Source: JALYSX01 sp035544315
GTDB lineage: Bacteria > Vulcanimicrobiota > Vulcanimicrobiia > Vulcanimicrobiales > Vulcanimicrobiaceae
Length of the DNA stretch: 7,251 bases
Assembly: GCA_035544315.1 (NCBI GenBank)
Contig: DATKGB010000151.1
Span: forward strand, 1 to 7,251
Direction of reading: 5' to 3'
This document shows, piece by piece, positions 1-5,653 of the stretch (positions are counted from its first letter, which is position 1; the number at the start of each line of letters is the position of its first letter). The translations under genes and the position numbers were made by a program. The notes below the pieces were generated by a model. That model was given only the letters and a program-made list of their open reading frames with translations, was not told the DNA's origin and did not search any database.

Positions 1-78
1 GGGGAGGTCCCTTTCCGGTTCGCCTTCGACGATGCCCTGGCACAACTGCGCTTAGACGGCCGCAAAGGCGGGTCGTAG
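1..78 (+). CDS. C-terminal end of an unrecognised protein (partial)
   Basis: Frame 1 is open from the first base to a TAG at 76-78 and gives 25 residues, beginning GEVPFRFAFDDALAQLR and ending in a Lys/Gly/Ser-rich tail. The other two forward frames give less protein-like translations. The fragment is too short to assign. A helical segment followed by a basic tail resembles the end of many enzymes, including medium-chain dehydrogenases, but that is only an impression. Transcription is in the same direction as the formate dehydrogenase 67 bases downstream, so the two may be co-transcribed. Confidence 0.5.
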   Translation, partial: GEVPFRFAFDDALAQLRLDGRKGGS

Positions 79-89
79 CCTGGAGCCGA

Positions 90-101
90 ATTAGCGCTAA
101 T
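90..101. promoter_or_regulatory. 12-bp perfect palindrome upstream of formate dehydrogenase (candidate operator)
   Basis: ATTAGCGCTAAT is a perfect 12-bp inverted repeat with no spacer, in the 67-base gap between the upstream stop and the dehydrogenase start. It is followed by a small GC hairpin, CGCGC (106-110) and GCGCG (116-120) around a 5-base loop, with no T tract. No convincing -35/-10 pair was found nearby. A regulator-binding site is an inference from position and symmetry only. Confidence 0.25.
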
Positions 102-133
102 CCGGCGCGCAAGGTGCGCGGCTATTATAGAAA

Positions 134-137
134 GAGG
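134..137 (+). promoter_or_regulatory. Ribosome binding site of formate dehydrogenase
   Basis: GAGG lies 8 bases before the GTG at 146. It supports GTG as the start, which also gives the N-terminus MAKVLCVLYDD shared with Pseudomonas formate dehydrogenase. Confidence 0.6.
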
Positions 138-145
138 TCAGGCTC

Positions 146-1309
146 GTGGCGAAGGTTTTGTGCGTGCTCTATGACGACCCGGTGGACGGCTACCCGCCGA
201 AATACGCTCGCGATGGAATTCCGACGATCGAGGGCTACCCCAACGGGCAGCGCACACCGTCGCCGAGCGCGATCGATTTCAAGCCCGGCGATCTCTTGGG
301 CTGCGTCTCCGGCGAGTTGGGACTGCGCAAGTTTCTCGAGCAGCGGGGCCACACATTGGTCGTGACCTCCGACAAGGAAGGGCCCAACTCCGCATTCGAA
401 CGCGAGCTGCCCGATTCCGAGATCGTGATCTCGCAACCATTCTGGCCCGCATACCTCACCGCCGAGCGGATCGCGAAAGCAGCTAAGCTGAAGCTGGTGA
501 TCACCGCCGGCATCGGCTCGGATCACACCGACCTAGAGGCCGCGATCGCGCACAAACTCACGGTTACGGAGGTGACGTTTTCGAACAGCATCAGCGTCGC
601 GGAGCACGTCGTGATGATGATCCTCGGCCTGGTGCGCAACTACATTCCCTCGTATCTTTGGGTCGTCAAAGACGGCTGGAATATCGCCGACTGCGCGTCC
701 CGCTCCTATGATTTGGAAGGCATGACCGTCGGGACCGTCGGGGCCGGACGCATCGGAACGGCCGTGCTGCGGCGCTTGAAGCCGTTCGACGTGAAGCTCC
801 ACTACACCGATCGACATCGCCTCCCCGAAAGCGTCGAGAAAGAACTGAACCTAACCTACCACGAGAGCATCGAGGCCATGCTGCCCGTCTGCGACGTCGT
901 GACGATCAATATGCCCCTGCACGCCGAGACCGAGCACCGCTTCAACGACGCCCTGCTCGCAAAGATGAAACGCGGTACGTATCTCGTCAACACCGCCCGC
1001 GGGAAGATCTGCGATCGCGACGCGATCGTGCGCGCGCTCGAGAGCGGGCAACTTGCCGGATACGCCGGCGACGTTTGGTATCCGCAGCCTGCGCCCCCGG
1101 ATCACCCGTGGCGCACGATGCCGCATCACGGCATGACCCCGCACACCTCGGGAACGTCGCTCTCCGCGCAGACCCGCTACGCAGCGGGAACGCGAGAGAT
1201 CCTCGAGTGCTGGTTCGACAACAAACCGATTCGCGAAGAATACTTAATCGTCGAGGGCGGCAAACTCGCCGGCGCCGGCGCGCACTCGTATAGCGTCGCA
1301 AAAACGTAG
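146..1309 (+). CDS. fdh: NAD+-dependent formate dehydrogenase (EC 1.17.1.9)
   Basis: Cytosolic, metal-free D-2-hydroxyacid-dehydrogenase-family enzyme that oxidises formate to CO2 and reduces NAD+ to NADH. The 387-residue product aligns by eye along almost its whole length with the Pseudomonas sp. 101 enzyme (about 400 aa), starting at the very N-terminus. Visible elements are the formate-pocket residues Ile123 and Asn147, the dinucleotide motif GAGRIG (199-204), and Asp222 in YTDRHR, which marks NAD rather than NADP preference. Catalytic Arg285 (in NTARGK), Asp309, Gln314 and the His333/Ser335 pair (in PHTSGT) are also present. The C-terminus stops shortly after GAHSYS, so the tail is about 17 residues shorter than in Pseudomonas. 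The start is GTG with a GAGG ribosome site. The stop abuts the stop of the convergent gene. In this organism it probably serves terminal C1 oxidation or NADH supply; no C1 pathway genes are visible in the window. Confidence 0.97.
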   Translation: MAKVLCVLYDDPVDGYPPKYARDGIPTIEGYPNGQRTPSPSAIDFKPGDLLGCVSGELGLRKFLEQRGHTLVVTSDKEGPNSAFERELPDSEIVISQPFWPAYLTAERIAKAAKLKLVITAGIGSDHTDLEAAIAHKLTVTEVTFSNSISVAEHVVMMILGLVRNYIPSYLWVVKDGWNIADCASRSYDLEGMTVGTVGAGRIGTAVLRRLKPFDVKLHYTDRHRLPESVEKELNLTYHESIEAMLPVCDVVTINMPLHAETEHRFNDALLAKMKRGTYLVNTARGKICDRDAIVRALESGQLAGYAGDVWYPQPAPPDHPWRTMPHHGMTPHTSGTSLSAQTRYAAGTREILECWFDNKPIREEYLIVEGGKLAGAGAHSYSVAKT

Positions 1310-2686
1310 CTAAGTATCTCCCAGCTTTTCTAGCTCCGCCGTTGCATCTTTCAGCAAGGTCTTGTCCAAAACGCCTTCAGCGGTATTGCTTAGCAGTTTG
1401 AGGTTCTTCGCAGTCGACTTGAAATGCCACGGCGCAACGTTGAGCGTAGCGATGATCTCGAGCGTGCGGACCGCGGTGTCGGCATCACTACCCAGCAAGG
1501 CTAATTCCAACACCGTCGCGACCTGCCAATAATCGGGCGAATTTGCTCCGCCCAGACGCCCGACCGCAAAGGCAACGGCCGGGACGGTGCGCTTGAGCTC
1601 TTCGCCGGCTTCGGGCGTTCCCTTGAGCGCAAGCAACGTGCAGAGGTTGACTCCCGGATAATAGTCTCGCGGATCGGCATTGAATCCGTGCCGGTACAAA
1701 TCGATGGCACGCGTGAGAAAGCCGCCCGCCTTAAGCCGCTCGCCGGCGGTCACGGCCTCGAAATATTGATCTTTATAGATACGCGCTAGCAGCGAAGACG
1801 TCTCGGGCGAGTGCCCGTTTTCCTCGATAAGCTGCTCCAGCATCGCAACGGCGCGAACACGATCGTCTCCTCGATTGCGCCGATTGAGCGCGAATGCGTG
1901 CTGTTCGCGCAGCATCGGGACGGACGCACGCAACGCCTCGGGGGCGCGCTCGGCAAGCGCGATCATCTCGTCAAAAGCTTCCAGGTCTCGGTACGCCAGG
2001 AACACCTCGAAGAACAGTTCCGTATCCGCGCTTGAAATCGCCCCAAGTTCTCGCTCGATTTCCCCAACCACCGCTAGGGCTTGTTTGCGCTCTTCTTTCG
2101 GTTTGTGTCTGGCGGCATCGAGTCGTTCGCGAATCGCGTCTAATTCTCTGGCTCTATCGCGAAAGCTATCCGTAATCTCATGCGGCAGCGATTGCGCCTG
2201 CAACTCCGGAATCATTTGAAAGAGTGGGCTATCTTTCAAGTGGTATTCTGCCAGCGTGTGCTCGATACGGGATGCCAAGGCATCCACGAACGCTTCGCAA
2301 TCGCTGCTTTCCAAACGCCCGTCGGTGAGAGTATACGGAAGAGCTCGAATCATGGCGATATCGAACGGGAGCGTTCCTTCACTGTGGCCGATGATGATCG
2401 TCGCTCGCGGGCGCGCAGCGTGGCGAATGCCGAGTTCGTAGTAGACGTTTGGATTTGGCAGCGTAACGTCGACGATCGCAATTTCGGCCAACAGCAAACG
2501 TTCGAACATCGGCAGGTGGATGACGCCGCCGCTGCGCTCCTCGTCGGCGCGAATACACTCGACGTCGAATCGCAGGACGGCGGGTTTGATGCCACGCTCG
2601 TAGATATCGTCGAAATCGACGGTATATCGACGAAGCTGGTCCATCTTCTTGCCGAACGGCATTGCTATAAATACGAGTGGTTTCAT
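1310..2686 (-). CDS. DRHyd/TIR-like domain fused to TPR-S (TRAFs-binding, DUF4071-type) domain
   Basis: The 458-residue soluble protein has two domains. Residues 1-150 form a Rossmann-like nucleoside-deoxyribosyltransferase/TIR-like fold: FIAMPFG (6-12), Asp73 in IVDVT, and NPNVYYELGIRHA (78-90), where Glu84 sits at the family's nucleophile position. Residues 150-215 are helical and charged, a likely linker. Residues 215-458 are TPR-like helices carrying hallmarks of the TRAFs-binding/TPR-S family, DPRDYYPGVNLCTLL (338-352) and DYWQVATVLELALL (385-398). Published comparative genomics (Burroughs and Aravind) proposed TPR-S as a sensor of NAD+-derived signals in prokaryotic conflict systems and as the source of the central region of animal ASK (MAP3K5-like) kinases. 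The role here is inferred: the first domain would hydrolyse or bind an NAD/nucleotide-type ligand and the TPR would sense it. No dedicated effector lies next to it. The ATG is preceded on its strand by AGGA, 4 bases upstream. Confidence 0.8.
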   Translation of the reverse strand: MKPLVFIAMPFGKKMDQLRRYTVDFDDIYERGIKPAVLRFDVECIRADEERSGGVIHLPMFERLLLAEIAIVDVTLPNPNVYYELGIRHAARPRATIIIGHSEGTLPFDIAMIRALPYTLTDGRLESSDCEAFVDALASRIEHTLAEYHLKDSPLFQMIPELQAQSLPHEITDSFRDRARELDAIRERLDAARHKPKEERKQALAVVGEIERELGAISSADTELFFEVFLAYRDLEAFDEMIALAERAPEALRASVPMLREQHAFALNRRNRGDDRVRAVAMLEQLIEENGHSPETSSLLARIYKDQYFEAVTAGERLKAGGFLTRAIDLYRHGFNADPRDYYPGVNLCTLLALKGTPEAGEELKRTVPAVAFAVGRLGGANSPDYWQVATVLELALLGSDADTAVRTLEIIATLNVAPWHFKSTAKNLKLLSNTAEGVLDKTLLKDATAELEKLGDT

Positions 2687-2855
2687 ATGATCCTAACGCG
2701 AATTCAGCGTCGTAGGGCTGAGGCGGCGGAGGATGCCATCCCCTGAGGGATTCATCGCCGACCCGCGGTAGGCCCGCTGGCCGGCAAGGCGCGCAGGACC
2801 ATGTCGCCGGCAGAACCGAAGAACGCCCACGCATTGGCTTCAGCGACATGAGGAC
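2687..2855. other. Divergent intergenic region between the DRHyd-TPR-S gene and the response regulator
   Basis: These 169 bases must hold the promoters for both divergent genes, but no clear -35/-10 pair stands out. They contain an imperfect hairpin at 2732-2756, two GCCGGC sites (2780-2785 and 2806-2811), and a 16-codon open frame on the + strand (2801-2851). That frame has AGGA just upstream and its TGA lies 4 bases before the response-regulator ATG. No longer protein-like frame on either strand looks real. Confidence 0.6.
2732..2756. repeat. Imperfect inverted repeat / hairpin in divergent promoter region
   Basis: GATG (2732-2735) pairs with CATC (2753-2756), and ATCCC (2738-2742) pairs with GGGAT (2747-2751) around the loop CTGA, with a small internal mismatch. 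There is no T run on either side, so it is not a typical terminator. It could be a dyad operator for either divergent gene. Confidence 0.3.
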
Positions 2856-3569
2856 ATGGTAGCGACGAACCGTCTCAAACGAATCTTAATCGTCGACGAC
2901 GAGCCGAAGATCGGCGAAGCGCTGAGCGCGTACCTTCAACGCGAGGGTTTCGAAGTGACGCTCGCCGGCACGCTCGAACGAGCGCTTGAAGAATACAAAC
3001 GCATCGAACCCGACATCATGCTGCTCGACATCACGCTGACCGACGGGAGCGGCCTGGACGTGCTGCGCGTCGCTCGAAGCCAAGGCCGCCAAACGCCGGC
3101 CATTATGCTGACGGCCCGCGCGGACGAGGTAGATCGCATCGTCGGCCTAGAGCTCGGTGCGGACGACTACGTGACCAAACCGTTCTCGCCGCGGGAAGTC
3201 GTGGCGCGCGTGCGCGCCGTGTTGCGACGCTCCGAGAATGCGGAGGACGTCGCGCGCACGAGCAGCACGATCGCGATCGGCGATCTCGAAGTGGACATCG
3301 ACGCGCACCAGGTGCGGATTGCCGGGCGAGATGCGGGCGTGACCGCGAAAGAGTTTCGCGTATTGCGCATCTTTGCAGAAAACCCGGGCCAGACGTTCAC
3401 CCGCACTGCCTTATTGGATGCCCTCCACGACGAGGGGACGATGTTCGAGCGAACGCTGGATCGGCACATCAACAACCTCCGCAAGAAGATCGAGATCGAT
3501 CCGCAGACTCCGCACTACCTGCAGACGGTCCTCGGCGTCGGATACAAAATGCGGCCACGCGACCGATGA
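2856..3569 (+). CDS. OmpR/PhoB-family response regulator
   Basis: Cytoplasmic DNA-binding transcription factor of 237 residues. The N-terminal receiver (about 9-125) has the acidic pair Asp14/Asp15, phosphoacceptor Asp58 in LLDITL, switch Thr86 and Lys108 in KPF. The C-terminal winged helix (about 138-235) has the recognition-helix region ERTLDRHINNLRKKI and the wing VLGVGYKM. The start is unusual. The only ATG that gives a full receiver, at 2856, has its purine-rich AGGA (2851-2854) just one base away, too close for normal SD pairing, and no later in-frame start precedes ILIVDDE. Translation may be leaderless or coupled to the short frame ending at 2851. The ATGA overlap with the following 57-codon gene implies the two are made together. 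Its cognate kinase is not in the same operon; the kinase converging from the other strand is the obvious candidate. Confidence 0.95.
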   Translation: MVATNRLKRILIVDDEPKIGEALSAYLQREGFEVTLAGTLERALEEYKRIEPDIMLLDITLTDGSGLDVLRVARSQGRQTPAIMLTARADEVDRIVGLELGADDYVTKPFSPREVVARVRAVLRRSENAEDVARTSSTIAIGDLEVDIDAHQVRIAGRDAGVTAKEFRVLRIFAENPGQTFTRTALLDALHDEGTMFERTLDRHINNLRKKIEIDPQTPHYLQTVLGVGYKMRPRDR

Positions 3570-3739
3570 ATCCCCAAGAGATCGCGGCGCTGCGTCACGA
3601 CATCGGGAACGCGCTGGCCATCGCGCAGGCCAATCTTGAGGGCATCATCGATGGCGTCCTCGATCCCACGCCCGAACGTCTGGCCAGCATTCGCGAAAGC
3701 CTCGCCGCGGCCGGGGCGCGTCTGAACGACCTTCGCTAA
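3566..3739 (+). CDS. 57-aa stand-alone DHp-like (H-box) phosphotransfer protein
   Basis: A complete ATG-to-TAA frame of 57 codons, starting in the ATGA overlap with the response-regulator stop. Residues 2-32 form a predicted helix containing ALRHDIGNALAI. His11 is followed by Asp12 and, at +4, Asn15. This is the arrangement of H-box histidine kinases, where the acid aids phosphotransfer and the +4 Asn/Thr aids phosphatase activity. DPTP (33-36) makes a turn, and residues 37-57 form a second charged amphipathic helix. That is the helical hairpin of a DHp domain, which would dimerise into a four-helix bundle. There is no ATPase domain, so it could not autophosphorylate. It could relay phosphate in the manner of Spo0B or act as a phosphatase for the regulator. 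Its stop overlaps the convergent receiver gene by 4 bases. The alternative is a remnant of a truncated histidine kinase, but the intact ends, tight coupling and clean hairpin favour a real gene. Confidence 0.75.
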   Translation: MNPQEIAALRHDIGNALAIAQANLEGIIDGVLDPTPERLASIRESLAAAGARLNDLR

Positions 3740-4110
3740 TCCGGACCTCGCGACAGTGCGCCTTCGAGAATTCGGACGATCTCGGCAGGTTCGGATGGTT
3801 TTGGTAAGACGGAAGCTACGTTAAAGAGGGTCATAAGATCGCGCAGCGCGGCATCCGGCTGGGTCGCGGTATAAAGCACGACCGGCGTGCCGCCGTGCCC
3901 ACCGTTCCGCAGCGTTTTGAGAAACGCGACGCCGCCCATGCCGGACATCGACAGATCGAGAACGATCAGGTCCGGCTCGTCCGTCGCGATCGCGCGCAAC
4001 GCGTCTGCGCCGTCGCAGGCTTCGCGCACGTCGTGGCCGCGAGGCGCGAGCACGGCCGCGATAAGCAACCGATTCGCCGAATCGTCGTCAACGACGAGGA
4101 TCGTCGCCAT
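3736..4110 (-). CDS. Single-domain response regulator (CheY/Spo0F-like receiver)
   Basis: A receiver-only protein of 124 residues. It has the acidic cluster at Asp8-Asp10, phosphoacceptor Asp52 in VLDLSM, Thr81 and Lys104 in PKP, and ends shortly after the last receiver helix with no output domain. The frame stays open for 31 codons upstream, but that part is Arg/Ser/Pro-rich and is the shadow of the upstream receiver gene. The ATG at 4110 puts ILVVDDD at the usual place. It overlaps the end of the upstream receiver gene by 23 bases, which suggests coupled translation. As the last gene of the kinase operon it is a likely intermediate phosphate carrier or a protein-interaction regulator. Its 3' end overlaps that of the 57-aa DHp-like gene on the other strand. 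Confidence 0.9.
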   Translation of the reverse strand: MATILVVDDDSANRLLIAAVLAPRGHDVREACDGADALRAIATDEPDLIVLDLSMSGMGGVAFLKTLRNGGHGGTPVVLYTATQPDAALRDLMTLFNVASVLPKPSEPAEIVRILEGALSRGPD

Positions 4111-4492
4111 GCGCTGCCTTCGAACGCAGCTGCTCGGGAAGATGCGCGTCGACGTAGGCGACGAACGCCGGGGCGTCGATCGGTTTTGCAACGTAACCGT
4201 CAAAACCGGCGGCCAGCAGCCGATCGCGATCGCCGACCATCGCGAGTGCCGTTACCGCGATCAACGGTACGCGTATCGGATCGCCCGCGAGCCGTCGCGC
4301 GAACTCGTAGCCATCGATGCCCGGCATGAGGACGTCGGTCAGAATGAGGTCGTATGAGCGCGCACGCGTTGCCTCCCAAGCGCCCAGGCCGTCTGCGAAG
4401 CCGTCCGCGTCGTGCCCGAACGCCCGCAGCAAGTACAGCATCAACGCAAGGTTGGGGGCGTTATCGTCGGCGACCAGGATGCGGGCGGGCAC
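4088..4492 (-). CDS. Single-domain response regulator, hybrid-kinase-type receiver
   Basis: A receiver-only protein of 134 residues starting at GTG 4492, two bases after the kinase stop (TAG-CC-GTG on its strand). GGGA about 8 bases upstream lies within the kinase's last codons. The upstream extension of the frame is Arg-rich and overlaps the kinase, so it is rejected. Key residues are Asp9/Asp10, phosphoacceptor Asp53 in LTDVLMPGIDGYEF, Thr81 and Lys103 in AKPID. The LMPGIDGYE and AKPID motifs are typical of receivers fused to hybrid kinases, so this looks like a hybrid-kinase receiver encoded separately. The last 17 residues are a charged tail. It is very probably the direct phosphate acceptor of the adjacent kinase. 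Confidence 0.92.
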   Translation of the reverse strand: MPARILVADDNAPNLALMLYLLRAFGHDADGFADGLGAWEATRARSYDLILTDVLMPGIDGYEFARRLAGDPIRVPLIAVTALAMVGDRDRLLAAGFDGYVAKPIDAPAFVAYVDAHLPEQLRSKAAHGDDPRR

Positions 4493-4494
4493 GG

Positions 4495-5613
4495 CTAATT
4501 CCCGCGAAGCGTCAACGTGAAGGTACTGCCGACGCCCGGCTCGCTGACGACGCCGATCTCGCCGTCGAGGAGCGCGGCCAGTTGGCGGCACAGGTAGAGC
4601 CCGAGTCCGGCTCCGTCGACGCGGCGCGTGCTCGAGGAGTCGAGTTGTTCGAACGCGGTGAAAAGCCGCGCAAAATCGGCCGGTGCAATTCCGATGCCCG
4701 TGTCGGCGACGCTCACGGTGACCGCGCCGGCATCGCGCCGTACGGTAACGCGTATCGAGCCGGCCTCGGTGTACTTTATCGCGTTGTTCGTCAAATTGAT
4801 GAGGATCTGGCGTAACGATCGCCGGTCCAAAACCATCGCGATCGGATCGTCGGGAAGATCGGCGTCGAGCGCGAGATCTTTTTCGTCGGCTATCGAACGG
4901 AGCGTTTCAACGACTTCGGCGACGACCTCCCCAACGACAATCGGCTCGAAGTTGAGGTCGATTTTCCCAGATTGAATCTTCGCAAGGTCGAGAATGTCGT
5001 TGATAAGCGAAAGCAGGTGACGCGCGCTCGATTGAACGATGGTCAGCTGCTGCTCCTGCTCGAGGGTGAGTGGCCCGGGAAGGCGCATCAGTAACGTTCC
5101 GGTGAAGCCGATGACGGCGTTGAGCGGCGTGCGCAACTCATGGCTCATCGACGCGAGAAAGCGGTCCTTGGCGCGGCTTGCGTTCTCAAGCTCGACGTTC
5201 TTTTCTTGGAGCGCCTCCTGAAAGCGAAGGCGGACGGTGCTATCACGGATCGCGCTCGCCACGAGCGTGCCTTCGTCGGTTTGTATCGGGCTCAGGCTGA
5301 TCTCGACGGGGAACTCGCTCCCATCCTTACGCAAGCCGAAAAGTTCCAGACCGGTGCCCATCGGTCGTGCGTGTGGGTCGTGGAAAAATCGATCGCGATG
5401 AGCTGGGTGCTTGCCGCGCAGGCGTCGCGGCACCAAGATATCGACGTTCCGGCCCAAGATCTCTTCGCGGGGATAGCCGAAAAGTTTTTCGGTCTGCGCA
5501 TTGACCAAGACGATTTCGCCGCTGCCGTTCACGATGACCATCGCGTCGGGAGCGGATTCAAGAAGTCCCCGAAACATCTTCGAATCGTGCCGGCGATCGT
5601 CAACGGTTGCCAC
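4495..5613 (-). CDS. Soluble PAS-domain sensor histidine kinase
   Basis: A cytoplasmic kinase of 372 residues with no membrane segment. A PAS domain (about 13-125) has the VNAQTEKLFGY and RKDGSEFPVEISLSP signatures. A short coiled-coil-like linker (about 126-146) follows. The HisKA/DHp domain has phosphoacceptor His158 in SMSHELRTPL. The HATPase domain (about 255-370) has the N box (Asn273, Asn277), G1 DTGIGI (304-309), the F box FTAFEQ and G2 GAGLGL (334-339). All catalytic motifs are intact. The start is uncertain. GTG 5613 follows a weak purine stretch and lies 40 bases after the upstream stop; ATG 5577, just before the PAS domain, is the alternative. The longer open frame to 5841 runs through the upstream gene and is rejected. 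His69 falls, by ungapped counting from the RKDG motif, at the haem-ligand position of FixL, but the FixL Arg220 equivalent is Leu89. The ligand is therefore unknown. Confidence 0.93.
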   Translation of the reverse strand: MATVDDRRHDSKMFRGLLESAPDAMVIVNGSGEIVLVNAQTEKLFGYPREEILGRNVDILVPRRLRGKHPAHRDRFFHDPHARPMGTGLELFGLRKDGSEFPVEISLSPIQTDEGTLVASAIRDSTVRLRFQEALQEKNVELENASRAKDRFLASMSHELRTPLNAVIGFTGTLLMRLPGPLTLEQEQQLTIVQSSARHLLSLINDILDLAKIQSGKIDLNFEPIVVGEVVAEVVETLRSIADEKDLALDADLPDDPIAMVLDRRSLRQILINLTNNAIKYTEAGSIRVTVRRDAGAVTVSVADTGIGIAPADFARLFTAFEQLDSSSTRRVDGAGLGLYLCRQLAALLDGEIGVVSEPGVGSTFTLTLRGN

Positions 5614-5653
5614 GCGCTTTTCTTCGTGCGGTCCGGCGCGACACCTCGCAGAA

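Noticed and set aside
123..128. TATTAT as a -10 element for formate dehydrogenase
   Set aside because: No -35 hexamer is found at 16-18 bases upstream, and transcription would begin at or inside the ribosome binding site.
2180..2746. A 188-residue open frame on the + strand
   Set aside because: It is antisense to the DRHyd-TPR-S gene, has no recognisable domain, and its composition follows the codon structure of the opposite strand.
2379..2849. A 156-residue open frame on the - strand reaching into the divergent intergenic region
   Set aside because: It overlaps the well-supported DRHyd-TPR-S start in another frame, and its translation is Arg/Pro/Ser-rich without family resemblance.
3566..3739. 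Reading the DHp-only gene as simple pseudogene debris of a kinase
   Set aside because: Start and stop are intact, it is ATGA-coupled to the regulator, and the product ends cleanly after the second DHp helix. Not fully excluded without comparison to relatives.
4111..4203. N-terminal extension of the last receiver gene
   Set aside because: The translation is Arg/Ser/Pro-rich, coincides with the upstream receiver gene in another frame, and the canonical receiver start is at the ATG at 4110.
4493..4591. N-terminal extension of the hybrid-type receiver gene
   Set aside because: The 33 extra residues are Arg-rich and overlap the kinase's conserved G2 and C-terminal region; GTG 4492 fits the operon spacing.
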